Shown here: piece by piece, positions 62,505 through 64,000 of the stretch | How positions within the stretch are numbered: position 1 is the first letter of the stretch | Layout: each line of letters begins with the position of its first letter | Origin: Burkholderia sp. L27(2015) | GTDB lineage: Bacteria; Pseudomonadota; Gammaproteobacteria; Burkholderiales; Burkholderiaceae | Direction: 5' to 3' | Assembly: GCF_009765705.1 (NCBI RefSeq) | Contig: NZ_LMUX01000016.1 | Span: 370,837-434,836 of the forward strand | Length of the DNA: 64,000 bases | Made by a program: the position numbers and the translations under genes | Notes under the pieces: model-generated | Database searches by the model: none | What the model saw: the letters and a program-made list of their open reading frames with translations, nothing else | What the model was told of the DNA's origin: nothing

Positions 62505-63914
62505 CTACTGTACGAGCACGACTTCCGTATTGCCTGAACCGGTACCACCCGAGACGGTGCACGTAGCCGCAAAGTAGGCGTCGTTGTAGTCTTTGTCATC
62601 CGAGGTGCCCCCCCCATCGTTCCACCAGAAGACCGCAGCGGGGGCATTGCCGCCGTTGGCCAAAGCTGATAACTGGGAGCAGGTCGGCGCGGCGTACGCA
62701 GCACCGGCCTGGGTCGGATTGAAACAATTGCCCGACGACGCGGTGGGTGCGCTGCTGGTGCCCGATAGGTTATTGACGAACGTTTGCGACACGCCAGTTT
62801 GCATGTAAAGCGAGCAATTCCCCGAGGTCGAAGCGGGCGTAGAACCGCTCGCGATTTGCTGTTTGTACTTTGTTATGCACGTATAGGTCGTCGTTGTAAT
62901 TGCTCCACCTCCAGTTCCGCTTGTCGACGAAGAACTCTGCGTACAGTTTAATCCTGGCGTGAATGTGGATAGGCTGAGCTGACTTCCGGTGTTCGTAGTC
63001 GTTGTTACCCCAGGAGGGATCGCGGGATCGGTCGGCCGCGTGACCGAAACTTGTGTGATTTTGCTGTTAATCGTTGTAGTAACGGCCGTATAAGTCACCG
63101 AGTTGTTGGTCTCGCTCGGCGACATGCCGTTTCCAAGCAGCGACGAATAGAAGAGGTTGTAGGCTTGATACTGTGATCCGTATTGGTTGGCACCATAGTT
63201 GCAGGTACCACCGCCCGTTTCATTTTGCAGTCTGATGCCCAATGGCTGATTTGCGCCGATGGGCGGCAGTGATGAAGTGGCCGTTGGACCGACTGTGACG
63301 AAAGAGGTTTGCGGCAACGCACTGAGTGCACTGATGGAATAATCATATGCAGTGCCGCCCGTGTTTTTCGGTACGAGGTAAATGGAGAGGATGTTTTTGT
63401 CGCATGCCTGATTATTGACGTGACCTAACGACAAGTCAGCCGTAACCAAAGGCTCGGCGGCCGTGCCGGTTGCACTCACATTGACCGATGGAACGAACAC
63501 TGAAAACAGCGTATTGCTGACCGTGGCGCTGGCGCTAACCTGCACGGTAAAAGCCTGATTGCCGTTTGGGAGCTTCGCAGTGGAGGTGGTGTTGGTAACC
63601 ACGTTGGGAGCGCTGACAGACAAACTGGCCGGCAATATTGCACGGTTGAAATAGTTCGCGGCAACCCCTGAAGCCGCTGTCGCCGTGGCGCTGTCAGTAT
63701 TGGTCAAAGCCGCCGCCCCGGCAATCGCAGCCTCGTCGACAGCATTTTGCAGATCGCTTTTGTATTGGACGATCCGAGCGTAGTCGACTGCACAGCCGAC
63801 TACGCCGATCAGTGGAATCAACAGCACGGCAAATGCCAGCGCATAAACGCCGCGCTGTTTCGCCCTCGCGCCGCGCGATATGCGCAGGAATGCAGACTCA
63901 CGTATTTGTCGCAT
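62505..63914 (-). CDS. TadG-like protein of the Flp/tight-adherence pilus type
   Basis: A 469-residue protein. The N terminus has a basic segment, then GVYALAFAVLLIPLIGVVGC, the pilin-like TadE/TadG transmembrane segment (pseudopilin Tad motif), and AVDYARIVQYKSDLQNAVDE, the following conserved helix. The rest is a Ser/Thr/Ala/Asn/Gly-rich extracytoplasmic region with many repeats, several cysteines and little hydrophobic core, as in TadG proteins of Burkholderiales. The usual Tad machinery (tadABC, rcpA) is not in the window. A partial frame at the right edge on the same strand may belong to the same cluster. Codon use is lower in GC than its neighbours, which could hint at horizontal origin. 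Confidence 0.85.
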   Translation of the reverse strand: MRQIRESAFLRISRGARAKQRGVYALAFAVLLIPLIGVVGCAVDYARIVQYKSDLQNAVDEAAIAGAAALTNTDSATATAASGVAANYFNRAILPASLSVSAPNVVTNTTSTAKLPNGNQAFTVQVSASATVSNTLFSVFVPSVNVSATGTAAEPLVTADLSLGHVNNQACDKNILSIYLVPKNTGGTAYDYSISALSALPQTSFVTVGPTATSSLPPIGANQPLGIRLQNETGGGTCNYGANQYGSQYQAYNLFYSSLLGNGMSPSETNNSVTYTAVTTTINSKITQVSVTRPTDPAIPPGVTTTTNTGSQLSLSTFTPGLNCTQSSSSTSGTGGGAITTTTYTCITKYKQQIASGSTPASTSGNCSLYMQTGVSQTFVNNLSGTSSAPTASSGNCFNPTQAGAAYAAPTCSQLSALANGGNAPAAVFWWNDGGGTSDDKDYNDAYFAATCTVSGGTGSGNTEVVLVQ

Positions 63915-63954
63915 GCTGGATCCTCAAGAACATGCTGCGGTACATGAAACCACG

Positions 63955-64000
63955 CTATTGCCCCGAGGCCGAGCGAATCCCACCCTGGATTGGGAGACCA
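63955..64000 (-). CDS. 3' end of a gene cut by the window edge
   Basis: One minus-strand frame is open to the window edge and ends in a TAG at 63955-63957, with GLPIQGGIRSASGQ as its last residues. It lies 41 bp upstream of the TadG-like gene, so it could be the previous gene of a tad-type cluster. Too little is present to be sure that it is coding. Confidence 0.3.
   Translation of the reverse strand, partial: GLPIQGGIRSASGQ

Overview
The window looks like chromosomal DNA of a GC-rich betaproteobacterium, most probably a member of the Burkholderiaceae. This rests on the gene families and their arrangement (sigma-54 with NtrC-type activators, a large GlgE/TreS/TreYZ operon, DUF1445-MFS-LysR cluster, DUF2237, DUF2288, DUF883 proteins), not on a marker gene. 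No rRNA, CRISPR array or replication origin is visible. One tRNA gene, tRNA-Arg(TCT), is present.

Layout. 1-2.7 kb: conserved genes (partial aldose 1-epimerase, uppP, an RMD1/DUF155 membrane protein). 2.8-9.2 kb: tRNA-Arg followed by an eroded accessory block with remnants of IS3-, IS5- and IS6-family elements, a short-chain-dehydrogenase fragment, and small redox/regulator gene pairs (SDR + AraC; thioredoxin-reductase-like + Rrf2). 9.5-16 kb: small stress-type proteins, an EAL-HDOD protein, a degenerate HAD protein, a DUF883 protein, a ferritin-like protein and a formate/nitrite-type transporter. 16.3-19.4 kb: a glycosyltransferase, a double-domain KaiC-like ATPase and an overlapping stand-alone receiver. 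19.5-39.9 kb: an eight-gene minus-strand operon glgA-glgE-treS/mak-glgB-glgX-treZ-malQ-treY for alpha-glucan and trehalose metabolism. 40-54 kb: small membrane, secreted and stress proteins around rpoN, two sigma-54 activators and a histidine kinase, then dodecin, a BON protein, an MscS-type channel and a DUF3309 peptide. 54-64 kb: MFS/DUF1445/LysR, a rubredoxin-domain protein, an acyl-CoA synthetase, a hypothetical gene behind a LexA-type box, DUF2237, an FMN-dependent alpha-hydroxy-acid dehydrogenase, DUF2288 and a TadG-like pilus-associated protein.

The main discovery candidate is regulatory. Upstream of many otherwise unrelated genes between 13 and 54 kb I see sequences with the sigma-54 signature (GG, ten bases, GC; mostly GGCAC-N5-TTGC). 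They precede the glycogen/trehalose operon, rpoN itself, the ferritin-like/transporter pair, dodecin, the BON protein and several small membrane or secreted proteins. Four of these upstream regions also carry a related dyad, ACGTG-N6/7-TTAC(A)CGG, that could be the enhancer site of an activator encoded here. Together with rpoN, two activators and a kinase in the same 5 kb, this suggests a locally encoded sigma-54 stress/storage regulon. All of this was read by eye and needs a weight-matrix scan and transcript mapping.
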